From the NCBI GenBank assembly GCA_031556065.1, contig JAVBTR010000098.1:1-30468 (forward strand): a stretch of DNA of 30,468 bases, given 5' to 3'. This DNA comes from JAVBTR01 sp031556065 (lineage in GTDB: Bacteria > Bacillota > Clostridia > Christensenellales > Aristaeellaceae). Both the position numbers and the translations under genes were made by a program. Below the pieces are notes generated by a model. It was given only the letters and a program-made list of their open reading frames with translations, searched no databases and was not told where the DNA came from. Below are positions 14,602 to 22,019 of this stretch, piece by piece. Each line of letters opens with the position of its first letter. The first letter of the stretch is position 1.

Positions 14602-15291
14602 ATGGCTAAACGCACACAACCCCCAGTGGAAAAGAAAAAGAATAAGACGATCGTTGTTCTGCTGGTACTGATCATCGTGGCGCTGCTGCTGGGCGGGGCT
14701 GCGGGTTATTACTTTTTGGTGTACCAACCGGCCCACCAGGCCAAGCAAGTAAAGGGCGGCCAGCGCGAGGCCGCAGCCCTGCAAGGCTCTTTGCAGGTGA
14801 TGACAGAGGAAGAAATTCAAGAAGCCCTGAACCACATTGTGGAGGAGGGCATGTTCCGCATATCCATTGCCAGCAACATTATTGCCATAGAGGATGGCAT
14901 GGCGGAAATGCGCATAGAAAACAACATGACAAACCGCTACGTGATGCAGGTAGACATCCTATTGGATGAAACGAAGGACGTTATTTATAGCACGGCGTTA
15001 ATCGACCCGGGCTATTACATACAGGAAGCCCAATTCGACAAGCATTTAGACCCGGGGGAATACAACGCCACGGCGATCTTTACCGCCCTTTACCCAGACA
15101 CGGAGGATGTGGTAGGCACAGCCGGGGCCAATGTGAAGATACATGTGTTTGCCAAGGGCGTACCCCTGCCTACGGCCACTCCGGAACCCACCCCGGAACC
15201 CACCGCCGAGCCAACAGAGGAACCCACATTGGATTTAGATGGGAGCCCCACCCCGGACGAGGCAGGGGCACCTAAACCTAACAACCCATAA
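14602..15291 (+). CDS. Single-pass membrane protein with MTEEEIQ extracellular domain, paralogue 2
   Basis: This 229-aa protein is organised like the one at 11812: basic start (MAKRTQPP, then KKKNKT), one membrane helix at about residues 16-38, then the shared domain. The shared domain has MTEEEIQ, VEEGMFRISIAS, RIEN, YVMQVDILLDET, IDPGYYI, DPGEYNATAIF and GTAGA. The tail of about 45 residues is PT/PE-rich (TPEPTPEPTAEPTEEPT), extracellular and stalk-like. The ATG at 14602 follows a modest AAAGGGCG site. It is one base away from the third paralogue, so the two are surely co-translated. No known family name was recognised. Confidence 0.78.
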   Translation: MAKRTQPPVEKKKNKTIVVLLVLIIVALLLGGAAGYYFLVYQPAHQAKQVKGGQREAAALQGSLQVMTEEEIQEALNHIVEEGMFRISIASNIIAIEDGMAEMRIENNMTNRYVMQVDILLDETKDVIYSTALIDPGYYIQEAQFDKHLDPGEYNATAIFTALYPDTEDVVGTAGANVKIHVFAKGVPLPTATPEPTPEPTAEPTEEPTLDLDGSPTPDEAGAPKPNNP

Positions 15292-15292
15292 A

Positions 15293-15796
15293 ATGAAAAA
15301 GCGGGGCCTAAGGGTGCTGGTCGCCCTGGTGGCAATCGTGGATATAGCGCTGGCCGCCGGGCTTGCCTACACCGTTAACCGTGATATGAGCACCCAGCGT
15401 ATGCAGCGGGATGCTCTGGCTAAACGCATCGGTATCACAGCGGAAACGGAAGAGGCCCTGGCCAGCGAGCTATACGCCCAGGCGGTGGGCGAAGCCATGA
15501 AGCATGTCACCATGGAAAATGAGGTAAGGGTTAAATATGGCATGGCTGCCATAAACCTTTCCAACGCCGAGGCGGCGGAGTATGCGGTGATGCTCAGGTT
15601 GGTTGATATGGACAGCGACCAAACCCTGCTGGAAACCGGGGCGCTGCTGCCCGGGTACAGGCTGGAGAGCATGGCTCTTGGCAAGGCCCTTGGCAAGGGC
15701 AGGTATCAGTGCTTAGCAGAACTGACGTTTTATACGGTGGAGGATGGGGTTTTGGTTGGCAATGCGGCTAGGCAAAACTTATTGATTGTGGAATAG
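15293..15796 (+). CDS. Short membrane protein, diverged paralogue 3 of the MTEEEIQ family
   Basis: This 167-aa protein has a basic start (MKKRGLR), a membrane helix at about residues 7-26, and an extracellular domain. That domain aligns by landmarks with the two larger paralogues: AINLSNAEAAEYAVMLRLVD, then LLPGYRLESMALGKALGKG, YQCLAELTFY, and a final GNAARQNLLI in place of GTAGA. The MTEEEIQ element and the PT-rich tail are missing. The ATG lies one base after the stop of the upstream gene with no clear ribosome binding site, so translation is probably coupled. It ends the three-gene run from 13660. The function is unknown. Confidence 0.7.
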   Translation: MKKRGLRVLVALVAIVDIALAAGLAYTVNRDMSTQRMQRDALAKRIGITAETEEALASELYAQAVGEAMKHVTMENEVRVKYGMAAINLSNAEAAEYAVMLRLVDMDSDQTLLETGALLPGYRLESMALGKALGKGRYQCLAELTFYTVEDGVLVGNAARQNLLIVE

Positions 15797-15865
15797 CCCC
15801 ACAATACAGGGCTTTTTCCCTTGAAAAGGGAAAGCGGAATTTCCTGGGTAAACCCAGGGGCATTC

Positions 15866-15917
15866 CCAGGGAAACCAGGGGAATGTTAGCCGATTCATTC
15901 CCCTTTGGTTTCCCTGG
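15866..15917. repeat. Long hairpin, about 20 bp stem
   Basis: CCAGGGAAACC pairs with GGTTTCCCTGG, continued by AGGGGAATG/CATTCCCCT after a 2-base bulge, with loop TTAGCCGATT. It lies about 70 bases after the last paralogue and may end that transcript; there is no T run. Confidence 0.65.
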
Positions 15918-16150
15918 ACCCTTCCTAGCCCCTTTCAACGGCAAGTTGGTTTTTACCACTTTCTATCCGGGCATCATTACTTATGCTAAGCGGGCCGGGA
16001 TGACACATCCCAACCCGTCCATGGCTCCGGGAGCAGAGCCTGCAACTTTCGCCATTTTGGCCCAGGTGCCATTCTTGCAACAGCAGAAGACTGTTACTTT
16101 TTGCTTGGGTGTTGGCAACCGTGCTAGAGGGTTATAGGGGATTCCATCCC

Positions 16151-16208
16151 CATTTAATGCTAACACATTCATTTTGTGTGCGCTCGCGGTTTTGGGAAGC
16201 ATTAAATG
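16151..16208 (+). repeat. 11-bp perfect inverted repeat adjoining a ribosome binding site
   Basis: CATTTAATGCT (16151-16161) and AGCATTAAATG (16198-16208) are exact complements. The enclosed part contains its own ACACA/TGTGT hairpin. The right arm ends just before GGAGGG of the next gene, so folding could affect translation. Confidence 0.65.
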
Positions 16209-16223
16209 GTGGAGGGCCAGTTT

Positions 16224-18221
16224 ATGAAAAAGTGGGTCTTCGTATTATTAGTGGTGATTATCGTAATGGGAATAAGCGTTGCCTGCGCCGGGCGGGATGA
16301 TCCGCCTGTGTTTGAGGTGGGCGACGAGTTTTCCCAAGGCACAGGGGAAAAAGAAGCCAGTATAGGCACCGATGTCTATTTGTTTGTAGACCCTGCAGAT
16401 ACCAGCTATATGCTCTTTTACGTTGTGGACGACTATGGTAACCCCATTGCCGGGGCGCAAATCTACATTACCTACAAAGGCAGAACCTCCCTTTACGGCA
16501 CTACCGATGCCAGCGGCAAGTGCTATATTTACCTGTTCCGGGGCGCGGAATACCAGTTTACCATTCGCCGTTCGGGCTATGAAACCGTCCGGGGCAGCTT
16601 CCTTTTAAACGAATACAGCCGCACCCTTAAGGTGATTATGCGGAAAATAAACAAAACCGTGATACAGATATTGGACGGGGGCTTGCCTGCCGCCGGGGTG
16701 AAGGTGATTATCAACGGCAAAACCTACACCACCGATAACGAGGGCAAGATTTATGTTCAATTGCCCAATGGGGTGTTTTACGCCCGGGTGATCCTCCCGG
16801 ATGGGCGAGAATTGACGGTGGCGCTGAAGGTGTACGGCGATACGCGGCTTAGCTGCGATATCGGCCAGGACGATTGGTACGGGGCCGGGAGCGGCTTTGT
16901 GTACCACGAACGGTTTTTAGTCTACGACAGGGATTACCTGCCGGAGGATTATTACTTAACCAAGTATATTTACGCTTCGGAGGATGTGCCCCTTTTAGAC
17001 GGGGAAACAGCCGAGGCCCATCAGGCGCGGGTTGAGCAATATTTAAGGGAAAACATCAATACAGTGGTGATCCAGGCCCACCCGGACAAGACCCAGCACG
17101 ATACCCACGATGAACACATTTTAAACCCCGATGGAACGCCCCGGCATTCCCAGCGGAGCCTGATGGCCACCGGCAAGCTGCTGCGCAGCTTTGAAGAAGA
17201 GGGCGCAACCCACCTGATCTATACCAATGAGGCTTTCGGCCTGCGCTTCCCTTTGGGGACCCTCCATGGGGAAACCATGACAAAGGCCTTCGCGCTGATG
17301 GAAGCGCTATTTGGCGGCAAAAGCATGAAGACCATTGCCACCCCCGAAGCCATTAAGGCCCGCAATGGGTTAAGGGATGCGGGGCTAACCGGCCTGGACG
17401 AGGAAAGCCTGGCCCTTTCAACCATCGATTGGAGCGCCCTGGTGGCCCACGGGTTCGATTTCGAAGCCCAGGAGGTTCTTCCCACCCTGAGCGGAAATGT
17501 TTTCGATAATACCCTTTTCGAATTTGCCATTACCCCCATTGCCCCCGATGCACTGGCAGACATGCTGGCAAAGCGGCTGACAGCGGTGGAAACAATGCCC
17601 TGGCGGGTTAATGAAATTCTGCTGGCCAACAAGGAGTATCTCCACGCAGAGCTGCTGCGCCTGGCCGCAAACGGCCAGCTGACAGACAGGGAGCAGGAGC
17701 TGTTCTACGGCTATATTATGGATGGCAAGCTGGATACCGCCGAAATGGATGCCATTGCCAAGGCCATTGAAGAGGGCAGGCTGCCGGAGGAAATAGCGCG
17801 GCTGTTGAAGGACGCGGCCATGCATGGCCAGGTATACCGGGTGCAATGCTATGCCATTTACCAGGGCGTTCGGGTGAACATTACCTCCTGCATGGAGGGC
17901 CTCCAGGTGCTGACGGCGGCTGATGCCGCTATGGCGGCACCCGATCTGCTGGGCGAATGGGACACAGACCCGGCTGGGGCGATGGCCCCATTGGCCGCCC
18001 AGCTTATGAACGGCAAGCCCGACGAAAACGGCCCCTTCTACGACGTGCTAACCGGGAAAACCTTCCCACGGATAACCGTGGACGTGCGCCGGGACGCAAC
18101 AGGCGCCCACGCCACCAAGGAAGAGGACAGTATAACCCTTCCAACAGAGGATCGGTTCTATTTTGTGGAAGACGCAGCGCCAGCCGGGGTGTATGTGCTG
18201 GCAGGGGATGAAGAAGGATAG
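16224..18221 (+). CDS. Secreted or lipid-anchored protein with two small beta-sandwich (CarboxypepD_reg/Cna-B-like) domains
   Basis: This 665-aa protein starts at MKKWVF, with GGAGGG 7 bases upstream. A hydrophobic signal segment ends in SVACAG; Cys21 could be a lipoprotein cysteine, although the -3 residue (Ser) is not typical. Two beta-sandwich domains follow. The first (about residues 57-135) has DDYGNPIAGAQIYI, TTDASGKCYIYL and YEFTI-type strands. The second (about 138-210) has GLPAAGVKVIINGKTY and TTDNEGKIYVQLPNG. The remaining 450 residues are mixed, with helical parts (DTAEMDAIAKAIEEGRLPEE), and match nothing recognised. Its place at the end of the surface locus and its domain type suggest an envelope role with its neighbours. 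The enzymatic role, if any, is unknown. Confidence 0.75.
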   Translation: MKKWVFVLLVVIIVMGISVACAGRDDPPVFEVGDEFSQGTGEKEASIGTDVYLFVDPADTSYMLFYVVDDYGNPIAGAQIYITYKGRTSLYGTTDASGKCYIYLFRGAEYQFTIRRSGYETVRGSFLLNEYSRTLKVIMRKINKTVIQILDGGLPAAGVKVIINGKTYTTDNEGKIYVQLPNGVFYARVILPDGRELTVALKVYGDTRLSCDIGQDDWYGAGSGFVYHERFLVYDRDYLPEDYYLTKYIYASEDVPLLDGETAEAHQARVEQYLRENINTVVIQAHPDKTQHDTHDEHILNPDGTPRHSQRSLMATGKLLRSFEEEGATHLIYTNEAFGLRFPLGTLHGETMTKAFALMEALFGGKSMKTIATPEAIKARNGLRDAGLTGLDEESLALSTIDWSALVAHGFDFEAQEVLPTLSGNVFDNTLFEFAITPIAPDALADMLAKRLTAVETMPWRVNEILLANKEYLHAELLRLAANGQLTDREQELFYGYIMDGKLDTAEMDAIAKAIEEGRLPEEIARLLKDAAMHGQVYRVQCYAIYQGVRVNITSCMEGLQVLTAADAAMAAPDLLGEWDTDPAGAMAPLAAQLMNGKPDENGPFYDVLTGKTFPRITVDVRRDATGAHATKEEDSITLPTEDRFYFVEDAAPAGVYVLAGDEEG

Positions 18222-18309
18222 CTGATTTGCCACAGTCCCGAGGCCTTGCCTCATTCAAAAAGGAGGAACCCATCGCAGTTTCCTAAAAGAAAAACGCTTG
18301 AGTAAAGCA

Positions 18310-18346
18310 TTGCAAAGATAGTCATATTATGCTATGATGTGACTAT
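18310..18346 (+). promoter_or_regulatory. Promoter and operator dyad of the toxin-antitoxin pair
   Basis: TTGCAA (18310-18315) and TATGAT (18333-18338) are 17 bases apart. An inverted repeat ATAGTCA (18318-18324)/TGACTAT (18340-18346) brackets the -10 box, with an inner CATA/TATG. This layout fits repression by the antitoxin or the toxin-antitoxin complex, as known for Phd/YefM systems. Confidence 0.65.
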
Positions 18347-18362
18347 TAAAGGGGGCTTTCAT

Positions 18363-18641
18363 ATGGAATCGATTAGGCCATCGGCAGATTTGCGAAACCA
18401 TTACAGCGAAATTTCTAAAACTGTTAAGGAAACAAAAAAGCCTGTGTACATTACCGTGAATGGCAGAAGTGATACGGTGCTTGTAGCTCATGCCCAATAT
18501 GAACAAATGAAGGCGGAGCTTGAGCTGTTGCGAATGCTGGCTGAAGCGGAAGAGGATGTACGCATGGGAAGGGTTGCGCCAGTTGAAAACACATTTGCGG
18601 CTGCCCGCAAAATGCTTTCTGAAATGGCAGCAAAGCCATGA
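18363..18641 (+). CDS. Phd/YefM-family antitoxin
   Basis: This 92-aa protein has the Phd/YefM N-terminal DNA-binding fold: MESIRPSADLRNHYSEISKTVKE, then KPVYITVNGRSDTVLVAHAQYEQM. The C-terminal segment (EEDVRMGRVAPVENTFAAARKML) would wrap around and neutralise the toxin. The start at 18363 is supported by AAGGGGG about 8 bases upstream. It overlaps the toxin gene by 4 bases (ATGA), so translation is coupled. It is expected to repress its own promoter at the dyad at 18318-18346. Confidence 0.9.
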   Translation: MESIRPSADLRNHYSEISKTVKETKKPVYITVNGRSDTVLVAHAQYEQMKAELELLRMLAEAEEDVRMGRVAPVENTFAAARKMLSEMAAKP

Positions 18642-18949
18642 GCTATAACATTGTGCGAAGCGATAAGGCCCACGATCAGCTGATGGAAGCCATTGAATAC
18701 ATCGCTTTAGATTCTGGAAGCAAAGAAACCGCACTAAACTATTTGCAGAAAATTGAAAAGGCGGTTATGTATTTGGCGGAGCAGCCTCATATAGGCAGCT
18801 ATCCGCGGTACTCCATACTGAAAAAGCAGGGTTACCGGGTGTTGATTGTAGAGCGGCATCTGCTTTTCTATAAGGTAGATGAGGCAAAACAGGTGATTAC
18901 AATTCATGCCATCGTGGACGGGCGGCAGAATTATCGAAGTTTGGTTTAA
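18638..18949 (+). CDS. RelE/ParE-family toxin
   Basis: This 103-aa protein has the RelE/ParE fold signature: helical N-terminal part (DQLMEAIEYIALDSGSKETALNYLQKIEKAV), PHIGSYPRY, then the beta-rich C-terminal part GYRVLIVERHLLFYKVDEAKQVITIHAIVDGRQNY. The two subgroups act differently: RelE cleaves mRNA on the ribosome, ParE poisons DNA gyrase. Sequence reading alone does not settle which applies. The helical insert and the ending favour ParE-like. Partnered with a Phd/YefM antitoxin through a 4-base overlap. Confidence 0.9.
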   Translation: MSYNIVRSDKAHDQLMEAIEYIALDSGSKETALNYLQKIEKAVMYLAEQPHIGSYPRYSILKKQGYRVLIVERHLLFYKVDEAKQVITIHAIVDGRQNYRSLV

Positions 18950-18965
18950 CTTATCTTTACATACG

Positions 18966-19021
18966 GGGGAAGAAATGATTAGTGCCTTTATGGCCTGTAA
19001 TACGCTTCCCCTTTTGTCTTT
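18966..19021 (+). terminator. Terminator of the toxin-antitoxin operon
   Basis: GGGGAAG (18966-18972) pairs with CTTCCCC (19005-19011), with an inner GCC/GGC helix, followed by a T-rich run (TTTTGTCTTTCTTTT). It lies 17 bases after the toxin stop. Confidence 0.6.
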
Positions 19022-19035
19022 CTTTTAGGGAGAGC

Positions 19036-19079
19036 GCGAGAACCCCTTTACTTTCGGCTGAAAGAAAAGGGGTTCTCGC
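19036..19079. terminator. Long hairpin between convergent toxin and SH3b genes (family B repeat, copy 3)
   Basis: GCGAGAACCCCTTT pairs with AAGGGGTTCTCGC, nearly the same stem as after rplQ. Its flank (reverse strand GCGCTCTCCCTAAAAGAAA) points left. Placed between converging genes, it can terminate both. Confidence 0.75.
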
Positions 19080-19108
19080 AATAATACAATTTACTGCCTA
19101 TTCAATTT

Positions 19109-20038
19109 TTACTTTACTTTTTGCATGAAGTGCAGGCTAATGTAGCCGGTTTCGCCATCGACTTCAACCCTGGCCCAGTCGGTAGATACGGCAGTGACTT
19201 TCACTTCCGTGCCTACTTTATAGGTGCGGATAATGGCTGCGTTGAGGCTGCCGCCATCGCGGAAATTGACGATGCCGGTACCGTTGATGTTAATAAGCTT
19301 AGCGGTGTAAGGGGTTTCTAATTCTTTGAAGTTGGGCTGCACGTAGGAACCGGCGAACTTCAAGAATTGGTTCATCATGTAGCCTTCTTTGTCGTCCACC
19401 TTGACCTTTGTCCAGGTAGCGCCCTTTTCGATGATCTCTACCACTTTGCCATTCTTGTATTGGCCGATGGACTTGGAATCGATGGAGGCTTCCTCGCGCA
19501 GGTTCAAAATCTGGGTGGATTTGGGGTTGTTAACGGTGGCAGTCTTGCCGGTAACGGTAGAGCCGCCAGTGGGGATGGAAGTGACCAGGTACTGGCTGGA
19601 CATGAAGCCTTCCTTGCCATCCATGGAAACGCGGCTCCAGTTGCTGCCCTTTTGCAGAATCTTGATGGATGTGCCCTTTTTGTAGGAAGTGATGATGGTA
19701 CCGGCCGTGTCCGGCGCTTCGCGCATGTTCAGACCCTTGCCATTGAGGGTGTAGACAAGAAGGGTCTTTTCGCTGGTGGCATCATTGAGGTATTTCTTCA
19801 TCATGTAGCCGGCTTTGCCATTGACCTTGACCTTGGCCCAGGTATCGTTCACAGAGGAAACGACTTCAACCAGGGTCCCGGTGGGGTACTGGCCCAGTAC
19901 TTTGGCTTCGGCTGCGGCTTCTTCGCGCAGGTTCAGGGCGCCGCCTTTAACAAGAGCGCTGTCTGCCGTATCGGCCATGGCCAGAATTGGGGTTGCCAAC
20001 AGGGAAATGACTGCGAGGGACGATAGGGTTTTCTTCAT
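19109..20038 (-). CDS. Secreted protein with four bacterial SH3 (SH3b) domains
   Basis: This 309-aa protein has a signal peptide (MKKTLSSLAVISLLATPILAMA, cleavage near residue 22). Four SH3b repeats lie at about residues 27-84, 94-151, 165-226 and 245-305. Each carries an LNLRE/LNMRE/VNFRD motif and ends in a G-(Y/F)-(M/I) segment such as GKAGYMMKKYL or GETGYISLHFM. SH3b domains bind cell-wall peptides or act as wall-targeting modules. No catalytic domain is attached, so it is probably a wall-binding or accessory protein. GGAGG lies 8 bases before the ATG. It is a single gene whose 3' end faces the hairpin at 19036. Confidence 0.92.
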   Translation of the reverse strand: MKKTLSSLAVISLLATPILAMADTADSALVKGGALNLREEAAAEAKVLGQYPTGTLVEVVSSVNDTWAKVKVNGKAGYMMKKYLNDATSEKTLLVYTLNGKGLNMREAPDTAGTIITSYKKGTSIKILQKGSNWSRVSMDGKEGFMSSQYLVTSIPTGGSTVTGKTATVNNPKSTQILNLREEASIDSKSIGQYKNGKVVEIIEKGATWTKVKVDDKEGYMMNQFLKFAGSYVQPNFKELETPYTAKLININGTGIVNFRDGGSLNAAIIRTYKVGTEVKVTAVSTDWARVEVDGETGYISLHFMQKVK

Positions 20039-20262
20039 AGGGATTGCCTCCTTCATTTGTTCGGTCACGGCTATGGCTCGTGCCTCTTACATCCCTAGAA
20101 ACGCCCAAAAACAGAGATTTAATGCCTTGCTTCCCTGGCAATAGATGGCAAAAAGACCTTGATTTTACTGGGGTTGGAAGGCTTTGGAAGGAACTAAAAA
20201 AGCCCTGCCCAATTGGCAAGGCGGAGGGGACTTGGGGATGGGGGAAAATGGATGGGTGATTG
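20039..20262 (-). other. Upstream region of the SH3b gene
   Basis: With the hairpin repeat and tail up to 20357 this is a 319-bp gap. The part next to the gene should hold the SH3b promoter, but no well-spaced -35/-10 pair was found on the minus strand. Nothing else was recognised. Confidence 0.35.
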
Positions 20263-20304
20263 GCGGAAACCTTTTTTCTTTTGCAAAAGTAAAAAGGTTT
20301 CCGC
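20263..20304 (-). terminator. Long hairpin after the DUF6273-like gene (family B repeat, copy 4, diverged)
   Basis: GCGGAAACC pairs with GGTTTCCGC, extended by A/T arms. The right flank GCACCTTCCTAAAAAGAAAACCT resembles the flank of copy 1 (GCGCTCTCCCTAAGAGAAAACC). It probably ends the MerR-DUF6273 transcript. A 12-bp perfect palindrome, ATTGGCGCCAAT, follows at 20328-20339. Confidence 0.65.
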
Positions 20305-20357
20305 ACCTTCCTAAAAAGAAAACCTGCATTGGCGCCAATTCAAGTGTTCCTTCTAAA

Positions 20358-20975
20358 TTACAGGGGCGAACACCTTACCCACAATGCAGGGCGAACGCCG
20401 CCCTTGCACCTTCCTTCGTCCAGGTTGCCCTTTAATATGTTGTTGCCCTGGATGCCGATGTTGCCGTCCCCCCAAATGTACACTGCCTTTGCACCTACGC
20501 GGCCGGGGGAGCGCAGCCACCACCAGGAAAACCAGGTGTTCGTACCGAACCTGGCGGAGCGTTTGGGGTTGTTTATGTCCTTTCGTTCAAACCAATACCG
20601 TTGGTTCTTGCCTTTGTTGTACAATTTATCGCTGCTGTCGCCGAAATATCTGCACACCTCATCAAGGCTTAGGAGAAATACCCTGTCGTTTGTATCCTCT
20701 CCGCCTGGTGTGCCATACCATTGATTATCGACGTTGCTGTTATTTACTAGAAGGATTCTTGCCAATTCGCGAGGGTTAAAGCTTTCGAGAAATGGGCCGT
20801 TAAGGTATTTTCTTAGTGAGCAGTCTGCCCATGTGATGTTTTTATAAACCTCATGGTAAGGACGCTGCTGTATAATGTCTTGGGTGATCAGCAAAATGCG
20901 ATCAGCCTGCACGTCAAGCACAAGCCAGTTATAGCCGCCAAATGGAATAGTTGAACCGATGCTAAGCTGCTCCAT
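20358..20975 (-). CDS. DUF6273-like protein
   Basis: This 206-aa protein shows the landmarks of the DUF6273 family, common in Clostridia: an N-terminal GSTIPFGGYNWLVLDV, a middle WADCSLRKYLNGPFLESF, and the C-terminal block FSWWWLRSPG, then GNIGIQGN and GGVRPALWV. The biochemical role of the family is unknown. No signal peptide or membrane segment is present. The start at 20975 follows GGAGAGGAA and lies one base after the stop of the MerR gene, so the two are co-translated and the regulator probably controls this gene too. Confidence 0.8.
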   Translation of the reverse strand: MEQLSIGSTIPFGGYNWLVLDVQADRILLITQDIIQQRPYHEVYKNITWADCSLRKYLNGPFLESFNPRELARILLVNNSNVDNQWYGTPGGEDTNDRVFLLSLDEVCRYFGDSSDKLYNKGKNQRYWFERKDINNPKRSARFGTNTWFSWWWLRSPGRVGAKAVYIWGDGNIGIQGNNILKGNLDEGRCKGGVRPALWVRCSPL

Positions 20976-20976
20976 G

Positions 20977-21963
20977 CTAATTCCTCTCCTTAATGGGGAG
21001 AAGCAGATCAAGCTGCGTATCCTCCATTTGGGCACCGTTTTGCATTAGGTTGTAATAGTTGAGCGTCTCTTCAAAACATGGGCCTTCGGCCTGCTGGTAT
21101 TTATCGCTTGAATCAACCCAATTGGCGAGCAGCCGCCAGTCTTCAAAGCTCCAATCCCTTAACACATGGGCGGCATACAAGCCCCCTTCAAAGGTCTTTT
21201 TGAGTAAAGGAGCAGGCACCTCCATATCCGCCGGGATGGATACCCAGGCCTCATAGGCTGTTGGGGTCACGCCAAGCTGTACCTTCAAATCTTCCCTGGA
21301 TCGATCAAAGCCCATCCCCCTGGCATCGGGCTTCATGTTTAAAAGACCGGAATCCCACACGAATTTTTCAATCATGCTTGTAGCTGCCGGGCCCACGCCG
21401 TATTCAGCCTTTCCCGAAAAGCAGGCGGCGGCCACAGTCATTGGCGGCAGGTAAACGATCCGAACATCGTTGTCTGTTAGCTTGCTGAGGCTTTCGTTTG
21501 CTTTGTTAAGGTTATCCATTGATGCTTCCTCCTGCAATGTGTTTTTTGAGAAGGCAATGCTGTCCACAACGGCAAACACCGACGTATCGCCCAAATAATC
21601 CAGCTGCAGGCGCACATTGGCTTTTTCCCGCAATTCACGAACAAGGCCGCTAAGCAATGCCTTAACGGTGGATAGGGCTGTGATCTGCTCATCCAACTGG
21701 TTAATATTGCTTTGAAATATTTCAAGCACATTCACCGCGTCGGGGTTGCCGAATAATTCGCGAATCTGCTTCACAGAAACACGGAGCTTCCTCAGAATGA
21801 TGATTTGCCGAAGCTGCCGTATAGCCCTTTCATCGTAAACCCTGTAAGCGTAATCCTCCATGCGCTGGCTTTCAATTAGACCGATCTGCTCGTAATACCT
21901 AAGCATACGGCTTGATATGCCAAGGCTTTTCGATACTGTGCCGATGGTTTGCATTTGATCCAT
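20977..21963 (-). CDS. MerR-family transcriptional regulator with GyrI-like effector domain
   Basis: This 328-aa protein starts at MDQMQTIG, supported by GAGAGGTG 8 bases upstream. Residues 5-72 form the MerR winged HTH (IGTVSKSLGISSRMLRYYEQIGLI, then RVYDERAIRQLRQI). A coiled coil at about 78-112 is the dimerisation helix. The C-terminal half (about 160-320) resembles the GyrI-like/AraC effector-binding domain (FDRSREDLKVQLG, YEAWVSIPADMEV, GGLYAAHVL), which senses amphipathic ligands in BltR/BmrR-type regulators. The promoter has the 19-bp spacer with a dyad typical of MerR control, so it is likely autoregulated together with the DUF6273-like gene. Confidence 0.9.
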   Translation of the reverse strand: MDQMQTIGTVSKSLGISSRMLRYYEQIGLIESQRMEDYAYRVYDERAIRQLRQIIILRKLRVSVKQIRELFGNPDAVNVLEIFQSNINQLDEQITALSTVKALLSGLVRELREKANVRLQLDYLGDTSVFAVVDSIAFSKNTLQEEASMDNLNKANESLSKLTDNDVRIVYLPPMTVAAACFSGKAEYGVGPAATSMIEKFVWDSGLLNMKPDARGMGFDRSREDLKVQLGVTPTAYEAWVSIPADMEVPAPLLKKTFEGGLYAAHVLRDWSFEDWRLLANWVDSSDKYQQAEGPCFEETLNYYNLMQNGAQMEDTQLDLLLPIKERN

Positions 21964-21988
21964 TGTGTTTGCACCTCTCTTCCGTTTA

Positions 21989-22019
21989 AGCATAAAGCAC
22001 GACACGGTGTTCGTGTCAA
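21989..22019 (-). promoter_or_regulatory. MerR-type promoter with long spacer and central dyad
   Basis: On the minus strand, TTGACA (22014-22019) and TATGCT (21989-21994) are 19 bases apart, the lengthened spacing that MerR regulators correct by twisting DNA. A dyad GACACG (22001-22006)/CGTGTC (22012-22017) sits in the spacer and the -35 box. It lies about 26 bases before the MerR start. Confidence 0.7.

Larger units (their letters stand above)
15797..16223. other. Intergenic region rich in hairpins before the 665-aa secreted protein gene
   Basis: In order it holds an imperfect hairpin TTTCCCTT/AAGGGAAA (about 15811-15835), CCTGGG/CCCAGG (15843-15858), a long hairpin at 15866-15917, a diverged family A palindrome GGGG-ATTCCAT-CCCC (16137-16151), and an 11-bp inverted repeat (16151-16208) that ends next to the following gene's ribosome binding site. 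No gene was recognised. Confidence 0.55.
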
